DNA of 64,000 bases from Shinella pollutisoli. GTDB lineage: Bacteria > Pseudomonadota > Alphaproteobacteria > Rhizobiales > Rhizobiaceae. Location: contig NZ_JANFDG010000008.1 of NCBI RefSeq assembly GCF_024609765.1, positions 62,001 to 126,000 of the forward strand. The letters run 5' to 3'. Position 1 is the stretch's first letter; each line of letters starts with the position of its first letter. The notes below the pieces were generated by a model that had not been told where the DNA came from, searched no databases, and saw nothing but the letters and a program-made list of their open reading frames with translations. The position numbers and the translations under genes were made by a program. Of the stretch, positions 9,680 through 18,335 are shown in pieces.

Positions 9680-9706
9680 AACCCCGGCCCCGCGCCGGGG
9701 TTTTTC
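9680..9706 (+). terminator. Rho-independent terminator after typA
   Basis: A 9-bp stem AACCCCGGC/GCCGGGGTT with a 5-base loop is followed by a T run (TTTTTC), 32 bases after the typA stop. Confidence 0.88.
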
Positions 9707-9853
9707 ATGTGTACCGTTGTTTTACGGCTTGTGACATTCGTTAAAAAGGCGTTAACTTTTCGCGGTGCTGCGACGAACTTGCCTGTGGGCAAGGGGAGCC
9801 TGCCGGGTCGGCGGGATTCCTGCGGCGCCGGTGGGCGAATAGAAGTCTGTGTT

Positions 9854-10360
9854 ATGAAGACACTGTCGATCGATGTGCGGCGCGCCGAGCCGCAGGACGC
9901 GAGGGCGATCTCCGAGACCCACCGGATCGCCTGGCTGCAGGCCTATGGCGGCCTCATCCCGCACAAGCCGCTTCTCCAGATGGTCGACCGCCGCGACGAG
10001 ACCTGGTGGCGCCGGGCGACGCGCGGACCCGCCACGCTGCTCGTGCTCGACGTCGCCGGCACGATCGCGGGCTATGCCACCCTCGGCCTCAACCGCGCCC
10101 GGGCGCTGCCGCAGGAAGGCGAGGTCTACGAGATCTATCTCCGGCCCGAATACCAGGGCATCGGCCTCGGCCGGCTGCTGTTCGGCGAGGCGCGGCGGCT
10201 CCTGAAGTCGCTCGGCTGCAACGGCCTCATCGTCTGGTGCCTGGAGGACAGCGAGCACGCCGACCGCTTCTTCCGCTCCGCCGGCGGCCTCGACATCGCC
10301 GAGGGCATGGAGAATTTCGGCGACAAGGAACTGACGAAGATCGGCTTCATCTGGACCTGA
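9854..10360 (+). CDS. GNAT family N-acetyltransferase
   Basis: A 168-residue acyl-CoA-dependent acetyltransferase. Acetyl-CoA binding motif A is clear as YQGIGLGRLLFGEA (about residues 99-112), preceded by the beta-4 strand IYLRPE. The start at 9854 gives a normal-length single-domain GNAT; the open frame extends upstream into non-coding sequence. The substrate is unknown. The convergent gene ends seven bases downstream with no hairpin between them. Confidence 0.85.
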   Translation: MKTLSIDVRRAEPQDARAISETHRIAWLQAYGGLIPHKPLLQMVDRRDETWWRRATRGPATLLVLDVAGTIAGYATLGLNRARALPQEGEVYEIYLRPEYQGIGLGRLLFGEARRLLKSLGCNGLIVWCLEDSEHADRFFRSAGGLDIAEGMENFGDKELTKIGFIWT

Positions 10361-10366
10361 CGGGCG

Positions 10367-10978
10367 TTATTCGACGGCCGCCGGCAGCCACCGCGTCGGT
10401 TCGCCGGCGAGCGCGCCGCGCTTGCCGTGCCACTGCGGCTCGTTGAGGCCGCAGGCGAAATCGCCGGCCTCGTCGTCCGCCACCCGCCGCGCCAGAACGT
10501 TCGCATCCGGGTTCGCCAGCGCATCGACATAGCCGACGGCGCAGCTCGTCGGATTTTCCGCCGTCGCCACCGTTGCGACGACGAGGACCTGGCCGTAGCG
10601 CTGGTCGTCCTCGCCCGTCGTCTCCGGATCGGCGACGAACCAGCGCACGATGGTGGCGAAGGCCTTGCCCGCCCCGTCGAGGCGCCATTCGATGCGGGCG
10701 TTGCTGTGGTTGAACGGGCCGAAGCTTTCGAAGGCGTCCTTGAGCCAGGCGTCGCCGATCGGGCCGTAGGCCTGGCTCTGGCGCAGGTCGCTCTCCTTGA
10801 AATAGACCGGCAGGTCGCCGAGACCCGCGCATTTCAGCGTCACGCTCGGCCCCTCGCCCGTCTCCTCGACGGTCTCGCAGGCGTCGAGATCGCGCTCGCT
10901 GTAGGCGCTCTCGTTCGCCGCGGCGGCAGCCCCGGCGAGAAGGGCGGACGAGAAGAGGAGGAGGGCGGTCGGGCGCAT
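10367..10978 (-). CDS. hypothetical secreted protein with two or more cysteine pairs
   Basis: A 203-residue protein with a typical signal peptide ([21 protein letters not shown], cut near residue 20). The mature part carries four cysteines (including DACETVEE and LKCAGLG) and a [10 protein letters not shown] segment, consistent with periplasmic disulphides. No catalytic motif was recognised. It resembles uncharacterised proteins conserved among rhizobia. It is monocistronic and divergent from ppa, so its promoter lies in the 155-base gap before ppa. Confidence 0.7.
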   Translation of the reverse strand: MRPTALLLFSSALLAGAAAAANESAYSERDLDACETVEETGEGPSVTLKCAGLGDLPVYFKESDLRQSQAYGPIGDAWLKDAFESFGPFNHSNARIEWRLDGAGKAFATIVRWFVADPETTGEDDQRYGQVLVVATVATAENPTSCAVGYVDALANPDANVLARRVADDEAGDFACGLNEPQWHGKRGALAGEPTRWLPAAVE

Positions 10979-11133
10979 CGGTTTCTCCTGTTGTTTACCG
11001 GCAGACGGCGGATCGCCGCGCTCTATTCGCCGGACGGGCGCGATTTCCGGCTTCGGCGAAAGTCATGTTGCACCGCGGCGGGATTCGCATTAGGAAGCCG
11101 CGACCCGAAAACCCGCATCCCGAGGGAGCCTCC

Positions 11134-11667
11134 ATGCGCATCGATGCTATTTCCATCGGCAAGAACCCGCCGGACGACATCAACGTCATCGTCGAGGTCC
11201 CGGTCGGCGGCCATCCGATCAAGTACGAGATGGACAAGGAGGCCGGCGCCCTCGTCGTCGACCGTTTCCTCTACACGCCGATGACCTATCCCGGCAACTA
11301 CGGCTTCGTGCCGCACACGCTGTCGGAAGACGGCGACCCGATCGACGTGCTGATTGCCAACACCCGCCCGCTCGTCCCCGGCTGCGTCATCAACGTGCGG
11401 CCGATCGGCGTAATGGTGATGGAGGACGACGGCGGCAAGGACGAGAAGATCCTCGCCGTGCCGGCGCAGAAGCTGACCCGTCGCTACGACAAGGTCGAGA
11501 ACTACACCGACCTGCCGGAGATCACGCTGAAGCAGATCGAGCACTTCTTCGAGCACTACAAGGACCTGGAGCCCGGCAAGTGGGTGAAGATCGCCGGCTG
11601 GCAGGACGTGAACGTCGCCAAGACGCTGATCGTCGAGGCGATCGAGCGCTACAAGGCGCAGAAGTAG
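11134..11667 (+). CDS. ppa: inorganic pyrophosphatase, family I
   Basis: Soluble Mg-dependent enzyme that hydrolyses pyrophosphate from biosynthetic reactions; 177 residues, the usual bacterial length. The signature DGDPIDVLI and the YPGNYGFVP segment carry the metal-binding aspartates and active-site tyrosine. The start at 11134 is preceded by GAGGGAG. The longer open frame upstream is non-coding. Confidence 0.97.
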   Translation: MRIDAISIGKNPPDDINVIVEVPVGGHPIKYEMDKEAGALVVDRFLYTPMTYPGNYGFVPHTLSEDGDPIDVLIANTRPLVPGCVINVRPIGVMVMEDDGGKDEKILAVPAQKLTRRYDKVENYTDLPEITLKQIEHFFEHYKDLEPGKWVKIAGWQDVNVAKTLIVEAIERYKAQK

Positions 11668-11679
11668 GCTTTTTTTCTA

Positions 11680-11725
11680 CGCAATTCCGGACGCAAAACC
11701 GCTTCGCACTTTTGCTGGAATTGCT
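11680..11725. repeat. short rhizobial palindromic element between ppa and DUF167 gene
   Basis: Nested inverted repeats: GCAATTCC/GGAATTGC (11681-11688 with 11717-11724) outside and GCAAAA/TTTTGC (11693-11698 with 11710-11715) inside. A related sequence occurs at 49069. It is preceded by a T run after ppa and probably serves as a shared terminator for the convergent genes. Confidence 0.65.
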
Positions 11726-12043
11726 TTAACCCGCAAAGGCCGCTTCCAGCCTCGCAAGGATATCCTCCGGGTCGCCGTCGATCCGGAGGATTTTCTTTCT
11801 CTGGGTGTCGCCGGACAGGAGCGAGACGGCCGACTTCGCGACACCCGCCCGCTTGGCGACCAGCGCGACGAGCGCCTTGTTCGCCCTGCCCTTCTCCGGA
11901 ACCGCGCTGACGCGCGCCTTGAGATAGCTTTCGCCGTCGGCGCCGGTCTCCAGGCCGTCGAAGGCGTCGCGCCCGCCGTTGGGCGTCAGCCGCACGGTCA
12001 GGCGCACGTGGTCGCCGTGGCGCGTGGCGGCGCCGGCCGCCAT
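11726..12043 (-). CDS. DUF167 (YggU-like) protein
   Basis: A 105-residue protein of the small conserved DUF167/YggU family of unknown function. The family core is visible as RLTPNGGRDAF and LKARVSAVPEKGRANKALVALVAK. The ATG overlaps the YggT stop by one base (TGATG), so the two genes are translationally coupled. The frame continues upstream only as a shadow of yggT. DUF167 next to YggT is a common bacterial pairing. Confidence 0.88.
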   Translation of the reverse strand: MAAGAATRHGDHVRLTVRLTPNGGRDAFDGLETGADGESYLKARVSAVPEKGRANKALVALVAKRAGVAKSAVSLLSGDTQRKKILRIDGDPEDILARLEAAFAG

Positions 12044-12336
12044 CAGCCGAGCAGCGCGGGGGCGAGCACAGTGCGCACGATCTGCTCCAGGAAGAACAGG
12101 ATCACCAGGACCACGAGCGGCGACAGGTCGACGCCGCCGAAATTCGGCAGCACGCGGCGGATCGGCCGGTAGATCGGCTCGGTGAGCTGGTAGAGCGAGC
12201 GGCCGATGGTGGCGATCACCTGGTTGTTCGTGTTGATGACGTTGAAGGCGTAGAGCCAGGAGAAGATCGCCGAGGCGATCACCAGGAACCACGCGATGCT
12301 GATGATGAACAACAGGGTGTTGATGACCGCGATCAT
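12043..12336 (-). CDS. YggT family membrane protein
   Basis: A 97-residue protein with two hydrophobic segments, at about residues 3-25 and 68-90. The central SLYQLTEPIYRPIRRVLPNFGGVDLSP is the family signature. YggT proteins are linked to osmotic tolerance, and the chloroplast relatives to cytochrome assembly or division; the role here is unknown. The ATG at 12336 was chosen because GGAGACG lies seven bases upstream; an in-frame ATG ten codons earlier has no such site. It is first in a two-gene operon with DUF167. Confidence 0.87.
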   Translation of the reverse strand: MIAVINTLLFIISIAWFLVIASAIFSWLYAFNVINTNNQVIATIGRSLYQLTEPIYRPIRRVLPNFGGVDLSPLVVLVILFFLEQIVRTVLAPALLG

Positions 12337-12442
12337 TGTCGTCTCCGTTTCCGTGCGTGCTGACATGTAGCCATTGCGGCCGCCGCCAGCAAGGGCAGGC
12401 CCCCGGCGTGCGTCAACATGTTTAACGGGGAAGGCCCGGGAA

Positions 12443-13159
12443 TCAGGCCTCGTGGAAGATGCGGCCGAGGAAGGAGAAGAGCCAGGCGCGCAGCGCCGCG
12501 TCGTGGACGAGGCGGCCGTCGAGATGGTCGCGTCCGACCTGCGCACCCGGCAGCACGAAGCGGTGCGCGCCGCGCACCACCCAGCGGTGCATCATCGCCA
12601 GCGTCAGCTCGCCGTGGAACTGGATGCCCCAGGCGTTGGCGCCGTAGCGGAAGGCCTGGTTCTCGTAGTGGTGGCCGGTGGCGAGCAGGGTCGCGCCCGA
12701 CGGCAGGTCGAAGCCCTCGCGGTGGAACTGGTAGACCATGCCGGGCCAGGGCATGAGCTGGCTGCCGGCCGGCGTCGGGTTCAGCGGATACCAGCCGATC
12801 TCGGCCCAGCCCTCGGCGTGGCCCGCGACCGTGCCGCCGAGCTGCTTCACCAGCATCTGCGCGCCGAGGCAGATGCCGAGGAACGGCCGGTTCTCGGCAA
12901 GCGGCACCGCCAGCCAGTCGATCTCGGCGCAGACGAAGGGTTCCGGGTCGTTGGCGCTCATCGGCCCGCCGAAGACGACGGCGCCGGCATGGTCCGAAAG
13001 CGTCGCCGGCAGCGGGTCGCCGAGCACCGGGCGGCGGATGTCGAGCGGATGGCCCATGGCCTGCAGCATCTGCCCGACCCGGCCGGGGCTCGACGTCTCC
13101 TGGTGCAGGACGACGAGGATGGGGCGCTTGCGGCGGAATTTCTGCGGCACGTCGAGCAT
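12443..13159 (-). CDS. class I glutamine amidotransferase (GMP-synthase-like domain)
   Basis: A 238-residue stand-alone glutaminase-type domain. The nucleophile elbow is GICLGAQM (cysteine near residue 97) and the catalytic histidine-glutamate pair is in IQFHGE. The oxyanion-side pattern FGGPMSAND is typical of the COG0518 group. Stand-alone members include gamma-glutamyl hydrolases and putative detoxifying enzymes; the substrate is not determinable here. It starts three bases after the TerB-like gene and is probably the last gene of the hem operon on this strand. Confidence 0.85.
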   Translation of the reverse strand: MLDVPQKFRRKRPILVVLHQETSSPGRVGQMLQAMGHPLDIRRPVLGDPLPATLSDHAGAVVFGGPMSANDPEPFVCAEIDWLAVPLAENRPFLGICLGAQMLVKQLGGTVAGHAEGWAEIGWYPLNPTPAGSQLMPWPGMVYQFHREGFDLPSGATLLATGHHYENQAFRYGANAWGIQFHGELTLAMMHRWVVRGAHRFVLPGAQVGRDHLDGRLVHDAALRAWLFSFLGRIFHEA

Positions 13160-13162
13160 GGC

Positions 13163-13651
13163 TCAGCCTTCGTCCGGTTCTCCCTGCGCCTCGGCGGCGC
13201 CGGCCCGCCCGGCCGCCTCCTGCCGCTTCATGATGCGCTCGCGCCCGGAGACCCCGAGCAGGTCGGCGATGCGCCAGATCGCGTGGTCCTCCATCTCGCT
13301 GCGCTCGCCGTCGGCATAGACGATCTCCCAGAGCAGCCCGATCAGCGCGATGCGCTGCTCCTCGGAGAGCTGGCGCTTCAATTCGGAGGTGAAGCGGAAG
13401 AAGTCGATCGCCTCGCTCTCGGCGTCGGCGCCCGCGGCGACCAGCGCGTCGAGCTCGGCCTCCTCGAGGCCGTAGAGCGCCTTGAAGCGGCTGCGCAGCG
13501 TCGCCTTCTCGACGTCGAGCACCTTTCCGTCGGCCTCCATGACCTGGATGCAGAGCGCCATGACGGCGACCCGCGGATCGTCGGCGGCGAAGGCGGGCCT
13601 GGCGTCGCCGCTGGTGAGGCTCGCGAGGAACTGCTGCAGGCGTTCGAACAT
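13163..13651 (-). CDS. TerB-like (COG4103) protein
   Basis: A 162-residue, mainly helical protein with the TerB/DjlA N-terminal fold: the repeated pattern VMEADGKVLDVEKATL and IVYADGERSEMEDHAIWRIADLLGV is the acidic metal-binding helix-loop-helix of this family. The charged tail, rich in glutamate and alanine, looks disordered. It lies eight bases downstream of hemY. No other tellurite-resistance genes are near, so that function is not implied. Confidence 0.82.
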   Translation of the reverse strand: MFERLQQFLASLTSGDARPAFAADDPRVAVMALCIQVMEADGKVLDVEKATLRSRFKALYGLEEAELDALVAAGADAESEAIDFFRFTSELKRQLSEEQRIALIGLLWEIVYADGERSEMEDHAIWRIADLLGVSGRERIMKRQEAAGRAGAAEAQGEPDEG

Positions 13652-13659
13652 GGAGGCCC

Positions 13660-15264
13660 TCAGAACAGGCGGAACGTGCCGGAGGCGGCGCGTTTCGCCG
13701 GCTCCCCCTTGACGCCCGGATCGTCGGGCAGGCCGAAGAAGGGCCGCGCCTCTTCCTCATCCTCCTCCGCGGTCTCCGGAACCCTGGCGGGCACGGGCTT
13801 CTCCTTCAGCGCCGCCACGGCCTCCTCCCTGGCCGGAACGTCAACGGCCTCCGGCCCGGCCACGGCCGGCTCGTCCCTGCGGGCTTCCGCCGGCTTCGTC
13901 TCGATGGCGAGCGGCGGCAGCGTGCGGATCGCCTCGTCGACGCTGTTGACCGAGCCCTCCTCCAGCGGCCCCGCGATCGGGCTCACCGGCGTCTTCCACT
14001 CGAAGGCGTCGAGGCGGCCGGTGACGGGCGAGACCACGCGCCATTCGGCCGACGTGATGCCGTCCGCCGTCCAGGCCGGATCGCGCGGCGCCTTCAGCGC
14101 CTGGTTCATCCAGTGGCGGATGCGGCCCTGGTCGCCGGTCTCGGCATCCTCGATGTCGGCGAGCAGCAGGAAGGCGCTTTCGCGCGGGGAAAGCCGCGCG
14201 GAGGCCTCCGCCTTGGCGCGGGCGCGGTCGAAGTCGCGCATCTCCAGCGCGGCCTCGGCGACGACGTAGAGCGCCTCGGCATTGTTCGGCCGCATCGCCT
14301 CCAGCTTCTCCGCCCGCTTCATCCGGTCGGCCGCCGAATCGCCGCTGCGGGCGCGCACGTAGAGTTTTGCGACGTCGGGATGGGCCGTCGCCTTCCAGAG
14401 CCTCTCCAGCAGATGCGCCGCCTTGCGCACGTTGTCCTCGCGCAGCCACGCCTTCGCGGCGATGAGGCCGGCCGGCACGAAATCCTCGACGAGCTTCAGC
14501 GCCTGCGCGGCATCGTCGCGCGCGCCCTTCGGATCGGCATCGAATTTCTCGGCCGCGCGGGCGGTGAGCAGCACCGCCTTGCGGCGGGCATGGGCCTTCT
14601 TCTCCTCCGGCGAGCCGGCGGGGCGGTCGCCGAGCAGCTTCAGCGCCTCGTCCCAGTCGCCGGCCTGCGAACGGTATTCGAGCGTGGCCTCGGCCGCCCA
14701 GGGCAGGCCGGGCGCCGTCTCGGCGGCGCGCTCGGCATATTGGCGCGCCGCCTCGCCGGCGCCGAGCCGGCGGGCCTCCAGATAGAGGCCGCGCAGGCCG
14801 AGCTCGCGGGTCTCCGGATCGTCGACCATGCGCTCGAAGGTCTGCCGCGCCTCGTCGTAGCGGCCCTCGATCATCGCCGCCTGGGCCTCGAGCAGATGGA
14901 TCAGCGGCTCCTGGTCGGCGCGCAGCAGGCCCTTGGTGCGGGCATGCATTTTGCGCGCGGTCGCCGCGTCCCCGGCACCGGCGGCGATCAGCCCGGTCGA
15001 GAGCGCCTGGTAGCCGCGGTCGCGCTTGCGGGCGCGGAAATAGCGCTGCACCGTGTGCGGCGAGGTCAGCACCACGCGGACGATCCACCAGGCAAGCATG
15101 ATCGCCGCGACGAGCGAGACGACGAGGGTCGCGGCGACCATCAGGCTCATGTCGGCGCGCTGGCCCTGCCAGACGACCGACAGTTCGCCGGGCCGGTCGG
15201 CGAGCCAGGCGAAGCCGCCGGCGAGTGCCAGGACGAAGAGCGCGAATACCAGAAGACGAATCAT
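13660..15264 (-). CDS. hemY: HemY-like TPR membrane protein
   Basis: A 534-residue inner-membrane protein (COG3898). Two hydrophobic segments (about residues 2-24 and 40-65) form the HemY N domain, followed by tetratricopeptide-like helical repeats to about residue 400 and an acidic, proline-rich C-terminal tail. It is encoded with heme genes in proteobacteria, but a catalytic role in heme synthesis has not been shown for this type, which is unrelated to the Bacillus HemY oxidase. It lies 16 bases downstream of the Mic60-like gene. Confidence 0.88.
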   Translation of the reverse strand: MIRLLVFALFVLALAGGFAWLADRPGELSVVWQGQRADMSLMVAATLVVSLVAAIMLAWWIVRVVLTSPHTVQRYFRARKRDRGYQALSTGLIAAGAGDAATARKMHARTKGLLRADQEPLIHLLEAQAAMIEGRYDEARQTFERMVDDPETRELGLRGLYLEARRLGAGEAARQYAERAAETAPGLPWAAEATLEYRSQAGDWDEALKLLGDRPAGSPEEKKAHARRKAVLLTARAAEKFDADPKGARDDAAQALKLVEDFVPAGLIAAKAWLREDNVRKAAHLLERLWKATAHPDVAKLYVRARSGDSAADRMKRAEKLEAMRPNNAEALYVVAEAALEMRDFDRARAKAEASARLSPRESAFLLLADIEDAETGDQGRIRHWMNQALKAPRDPAWTADGITSAEWRVVSPVTGRLDAFEWKTPVSPIAGPLEEGSVNSVDEAIRTLPPLAIETKPAEARRDEPAVAGPEAVDVPAREEAVAALKEKPVPARVPETAEEDEEEARPFFGLPDDPGVKGEPAKRAASGTFRLF

Positions 15265-15280
15265 GAAGCCCCTCTTTCCC

Positions 15281-16525
15281 TCAACCCTGGTTGCCGCCGG
15301 CAAGCGCGCCGGAGACGACGCCGCCGATCAACTCCTCGACCGCCACGCGCTGGTCGAGCGCGCGCTTGTAGTCCGCCGCCGCCGCCTGGCCCTTCTCCGG
15401 CAGGGTCTGCCATTCGATCTGCGCGCCCTTGAAGTCGCCGTTCTGCAGCTTGGTTTCGATGCGCGCGACGATCGCCTCCGGCGTGTCGCCCTCGACGCTG
15501 CCGACGGGGCGCACCCGGATTGCCGAGGCCGCGCTCGCCATCAGGCGGTTGAGGATGCCCTGCTCGCCCTCGGGCTGGTGCACGGCGTCGAGGATCCGGT
15601 CGGCGGTCCCGTTGAAATCGTGCACGAGATCGGAGCGCGATGCGACGCCGACGGCGGCATGCTCGCGCAGGCCGGCGATCGCCGGATCGTCGGGGGCGAC
15701 GGAGGCGAGCGCCTCCAGCTCGGCGAGATAGGGGCCGCCGCGGTCGATCGCCGTCTTCAGCGCGCTCGCGGCCACGGCGCGCGCCATCTCGATGTCGCCG
15801 CGCGGCTCCTCCAGCTTCTCCTCGGCGGCGGCGATGCGGCCGGAAAGCTGGCTCTCGGTCGCGCTCACCGCCTCCGTCGTGCGGGCGATCGCCTCGCGCA
15901 GCGCCGCAAGGTCGGTGGAAAGCCGGCCCACCTCGCCTTCGAGCCGCGTGACGGATTCCGGATCGGCCGCGGCCGCCTCGGCGGGCTTTGCCTCCTCCAG
16001 CGCGGCGAGGCGCGCTTCGAGCGGCTGCAGGTCGACGGCGGGCGGGGTGGAGACCTCGGAGACGCGCGTCTTCAGCGCCGCCACCTCGTTGGAAAGCGTC
16101 GCGACCGCGCCGCCGTCGCCGCGCTCGGGCGCGAGCGAGGGAAGATAGCCGCCATATTGCAGGCTGCCGGCGCCGAGAAGCGCGATCAGGCCGCCGAGGA
16201 TGCCGGCGGCGAGCGCACCGGTATTGCCCCTCTGCGGCGGCACGACGGGCTCGGCGCGCGCCGGCTCCGCCTCGCGGGCGACGGGCTCGGGCTCGTCGTT
16301 CGTCCCGGCAGCGGGCTCCGCGTCGGCGCCAGCGGCGACGGTCTCCTCATCTGCCGGCGCCTCCGGCGCGACGTCGGCCTCCGCCTTGTCTTCCACGGCC
16401 AGGCCTTCCGGGACCGCGTCTTCCGGAGACGCGTCCTCCGGGGCGTTCCCGCGGACCGCTTCGAGGTCGATCGTCACCGGCTCCTCGCCGGACGGCTTGC
16501 GACGGGACGGGGTTTCCGGGTCCAT
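15281..16525 (-). CDS. bacterial Mic60/mitofilin homologue (COG4223)
   Basis: A 414-residue inner-membrane protein. An acidic, low-complexity cytoplasmic N-terminal part (residues 1-100) precedes one transmembrane helix (about 103-122, GALAAGILGGLIALLGAG). A coiled-coil stretch (about 140-250) and a C-terminal mitofilin-like helical region follow. Alphaproteobacterial Mic60 is typically encoded between hemD and hemY, as here, and shapes inner-membrane invaginations. The start at 16525 was chosen because the upstream frame is non-coding and the MDPETPSRRK beginning is usual in the order. Identity rests on architecture and context. Confidence 0.82.
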   Translation of the reverse strand: MDPETPSRRKPSGEEPVTIDLEAVRGNAPEDASPEDAVPEGLAVEDKAEADVAPEAPADEETVAAGADAEPAAGTNDEPEPVAREAEPARAEPVVPPQRGNTGALAAGILGGLIALLGAGSLQYGGYLPSLAPERGDGGAVATLSNEVAALKTRVSEVSTPPAVDLQPLEARLAALEEAKPAEAAAADPESVTRLEGEVGRLSTDLAALREAIARTTEAVSATESQLSGRIAAAEEKLEEPRGDIEMARAVAASALKTAIDRGGPYLAELEALASVAPDDPAIAGLREHAAVGVASRSDLVHDFNGTADRILDAVHQPEGEQGILNRLMASAASAIRVRPVGSVEGDTPEAIVARIETKLQNGDFKGAQIEWQTLPEKGQAAAADYKRALDQRVAVEELIGGVVSGALAGGNQG

Positions 16526-16602
16526 GGCGGTCTCCTCGCGATCATGTGCATTGCACACAAGGTAGACAGGGAAGCCGGTCAGGGAAAGACCCTTGCGGCA
16601 AT

Positions 16603-17328
16603 TTACTCCGGCGCGGCCGGGACTTGCAGCAGCGCAAGCAGGCTTTCCTCGTCCGGCGACGCGGCGACCGCCACCCCCGCGGCGAAACGGGCGGGCACGG
16701 CGGCGGCGACGTTGCGGCTCATGCAGAGCATGCGGGCCGCGGGAAAACGCTCCGGCACCAGCGCGAAGAAGCGGGCGGCGGTCTCGCGCGAATAGAGGAT
16801 GACCGCATCGGGCGGCGGGGAAAGAAGCGCCCGCCCGATCTCCGCCGCCGCCGGCACAAGCGGCTCCATGCGGTAGCATTCGACGGTGCGAAACGGCACG
16901 CCCGCCTCCCTCAACCGGCTTTCGAAGCCCGGCGCACGCGGATCGCCGGCGAGATAGAGGAGCGGCCCGGCGGAGAAATCCGGCTTTTCGCGGAGGATGA
17001 GGCCGGCGAGGTCGCGTCCGTCGCCGCCGGCCGTCGCGACGCGGCCGAAGCCCGCCGCCCGCACCGCATCGGCCGAGGCATGGCCGACCGCGTAGACGGG
17101 GATGTCCGCGCGCTGCCGCGCGCCCGGCGGCGCATCGCCGAGCAGGCCGGCCGCCTCGGCGCTGGTGACGGCGATGGCCGAGAACGGTTCGCAGAGCGCC
17201 GCCGCGGCGGCCGCGCGGTCGTGGACGGCGCGCGACAGCGGCAGGAGCACCGGTTCGTGCCCGAGCGCTGCGAGCTTCGCGGCGGTCCTCGCCGCGGCCT
17301 GCTGCGGTCGGGTGACGAGGACGCGCAT
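16603..17328 (-). CDS. hemD: uroporphyrinogen-III synthase
   Basis: Cytosolic enzyme that cyclises hydroxymethylbilane with inversion of ring D; 241 residues. The family is poorly conserved, but the N-terminal VTRPQQAAARTAAKLAALGHEPVLLPL, the central ITSAEAA-like VTSAEAAGLL and the C-terminal ILYSRETAARFFAL are recognisable. The position four bases after hemC and upstream of Mic60/hemY settles the call. Confidence 0.9.
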   Translation of the reverse strand: MRVLVTRPQQAAARTAAKLAALGHEPVLLPLSRAVHDRAAAAAALCEPFSAIAVTSAEAAGLLGDAPPGARQRADIPVYAVGHASADAVRAAGFGRVATAGGDGRDLAGLILREKPDFSAGPLLYLAGDPRAPGFESRLREAGVPFRTVECYRMEPLVPAAAEIGRALLSPPPDAVILYSRETAARFFALVPERFPAARMLCMSRNVAAAVPARFAAGVAVAASPDEESLLALLQVPAAPE

Positions 17329-17332
17329 CGCG

Positions 17333-18262
17333 TCAGGCCCAGCTCTCGAAGAAGCCCGGCCCCGCCTTCTCGCGGATCGCGCGACCGGCCGCCTCGCCGA
17401 GCGCCGCGGCCTCCGCGGCGCGGCCCGTCGTCTCGATCTCGTGACACTGGCTGCCGTCGGGCGTCAGGATCATGCCGCGGAAGCTGAGCTCGCCGCCCGC
17501 CACGGTCGCATGGCCGGCGATCGGCGTGCGGCAGGAGCCGTCGAGGGCGGCGAGGAAGCCGCGCTCGCAGGCGACCGCCGCGCGCGTCGCCGCGTCGTCG
17601 ATGGCGGCAAGCAGGTCGCCGGTGCGGGCGTCGCCGATCCGGCTCTCGATGCAGATCGCGCCCTGCGCCGGCGCCGGCGGGAAGACGGCCGGATCGAGGA
17701 TCTCCGTCGGCACGTCGAGCTTGCCGAGCCGCTTCAGCCCGGCATAGGCGAGCAGCGTCGCGTCCGCCTCGCCGGAGGCGAGCTTGGCGAGCCGCGTGTC
17801 GACCTGGCCGCGGAAGACGATGACGTTGAGGTCGGGCCGCAGCCTGCGGATCAGCGCCTGCCGGCGCAGCGAGGCCGAGCCGACCGTCGCGCCCTCCGGC
17901 AGGTCGAGGAGGCGGGGCACGGCGCGGCCGATGAAGGCGTCGCGCACGTCCTCGCGCGGCAGGAAGGCGGACAGATGCAGGCCGTCCGGCAGCCTCGTCG
18001 GCATGTCCTTCGACGAATGGACGGCGAAGTCGAGATCGCCGGAGGAAAGCTGCGCCTCGATCTCCTCGGTGAACAGGCCCTTGCCGCCGATCAGGGCCAG
18101 CGAACGGTCGGTGATGCGGTCCCCCTTGGTCGAGAGCACGACGACCTCGAACATCTCCTCCGGCAGGCCGTGGGCCGCCATCAGCCGCGCCCGGGTCTCG
18201 TGCGCCTGGGCGAGCGCCAGCGGGCTGCCGCGCGTGCCGATCCTGAAAGGTTTTGTTTGCAT
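17333..18262 (-). CDS. hemC: hydroxymethylbilane synthase (porphobilinogen deaminase)
   Basis: Polymerises four porphobilinogen units in heme synthesis; 309 residues. Seen: [14 protein letters not shown] at the N terminus, VVLSTKGD, the HSSKDMPT substrate loop, [10 protein letters not shown], and the cofactor-attachment cysteine in GSCRTPI. The ATG at 18262 is chosen over the upstream-open frame because it matches the family N terminus and leaves a 73-base divergent promoter region before tsaD. First gene of hemC-hemD-Mic60-hemY-TerB-amidotransferase. Confidence 0.96.
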   Translation of the reverse strand: MQTKPFRIGTRGSPLALAQAHETRARLMAAHGLPEEMFEVVVLSTKGDRITDRSLALIGGKGLFTEEIEAQLSSGDLDFAVHSSKDMPTRLPDGLHLSAFLPREDVRDAFIGRAVPRLLDLPEGATVGSASLRRQALIRRLRPDLNVIVFRGQVDTRLAKLASGEADATLLAYAGLKRLGKLDVPTEILDPAVFPPAPAQGAICIESRIGDARTGDLLAAIDDAATRAAVACERGFLAALDGSCRTPIAGHATVAGGELSFRGMILTPDGSQCHEIETTGRAAEAAALGEAAGRAIREKAGPGFFESWA

Positions 18263-18335
18263 CCGCCTTGATCCGTTGTTACCGGGAGGTGTCGTAACCG
18301 GCTTTACCGCCGTCCGCAATCAACCCGCGTGCTTC
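18263..18335. promoter_or_regulatory. divergent promoter region hemC / tsaD
   Basis: Only 73 bases separate two divergent start codons, so both promoters must lie here or overlap the genes. GTTAC and GTAAC form short inverted arms around 18279-18298. No unambiguous -35/-10 pair was found. The arrangement links heme synthesis and tRNA modification transcription physically. Confidence 0.5.

Noticed and set aside
4009-13651. tellurite-resistance locus (TerC-like and TerB-like proteins in the window)
   Set aside because: The two genes are 8 kb apart, in unrelated operons, and no other ter genes occur; both families have broader roles.
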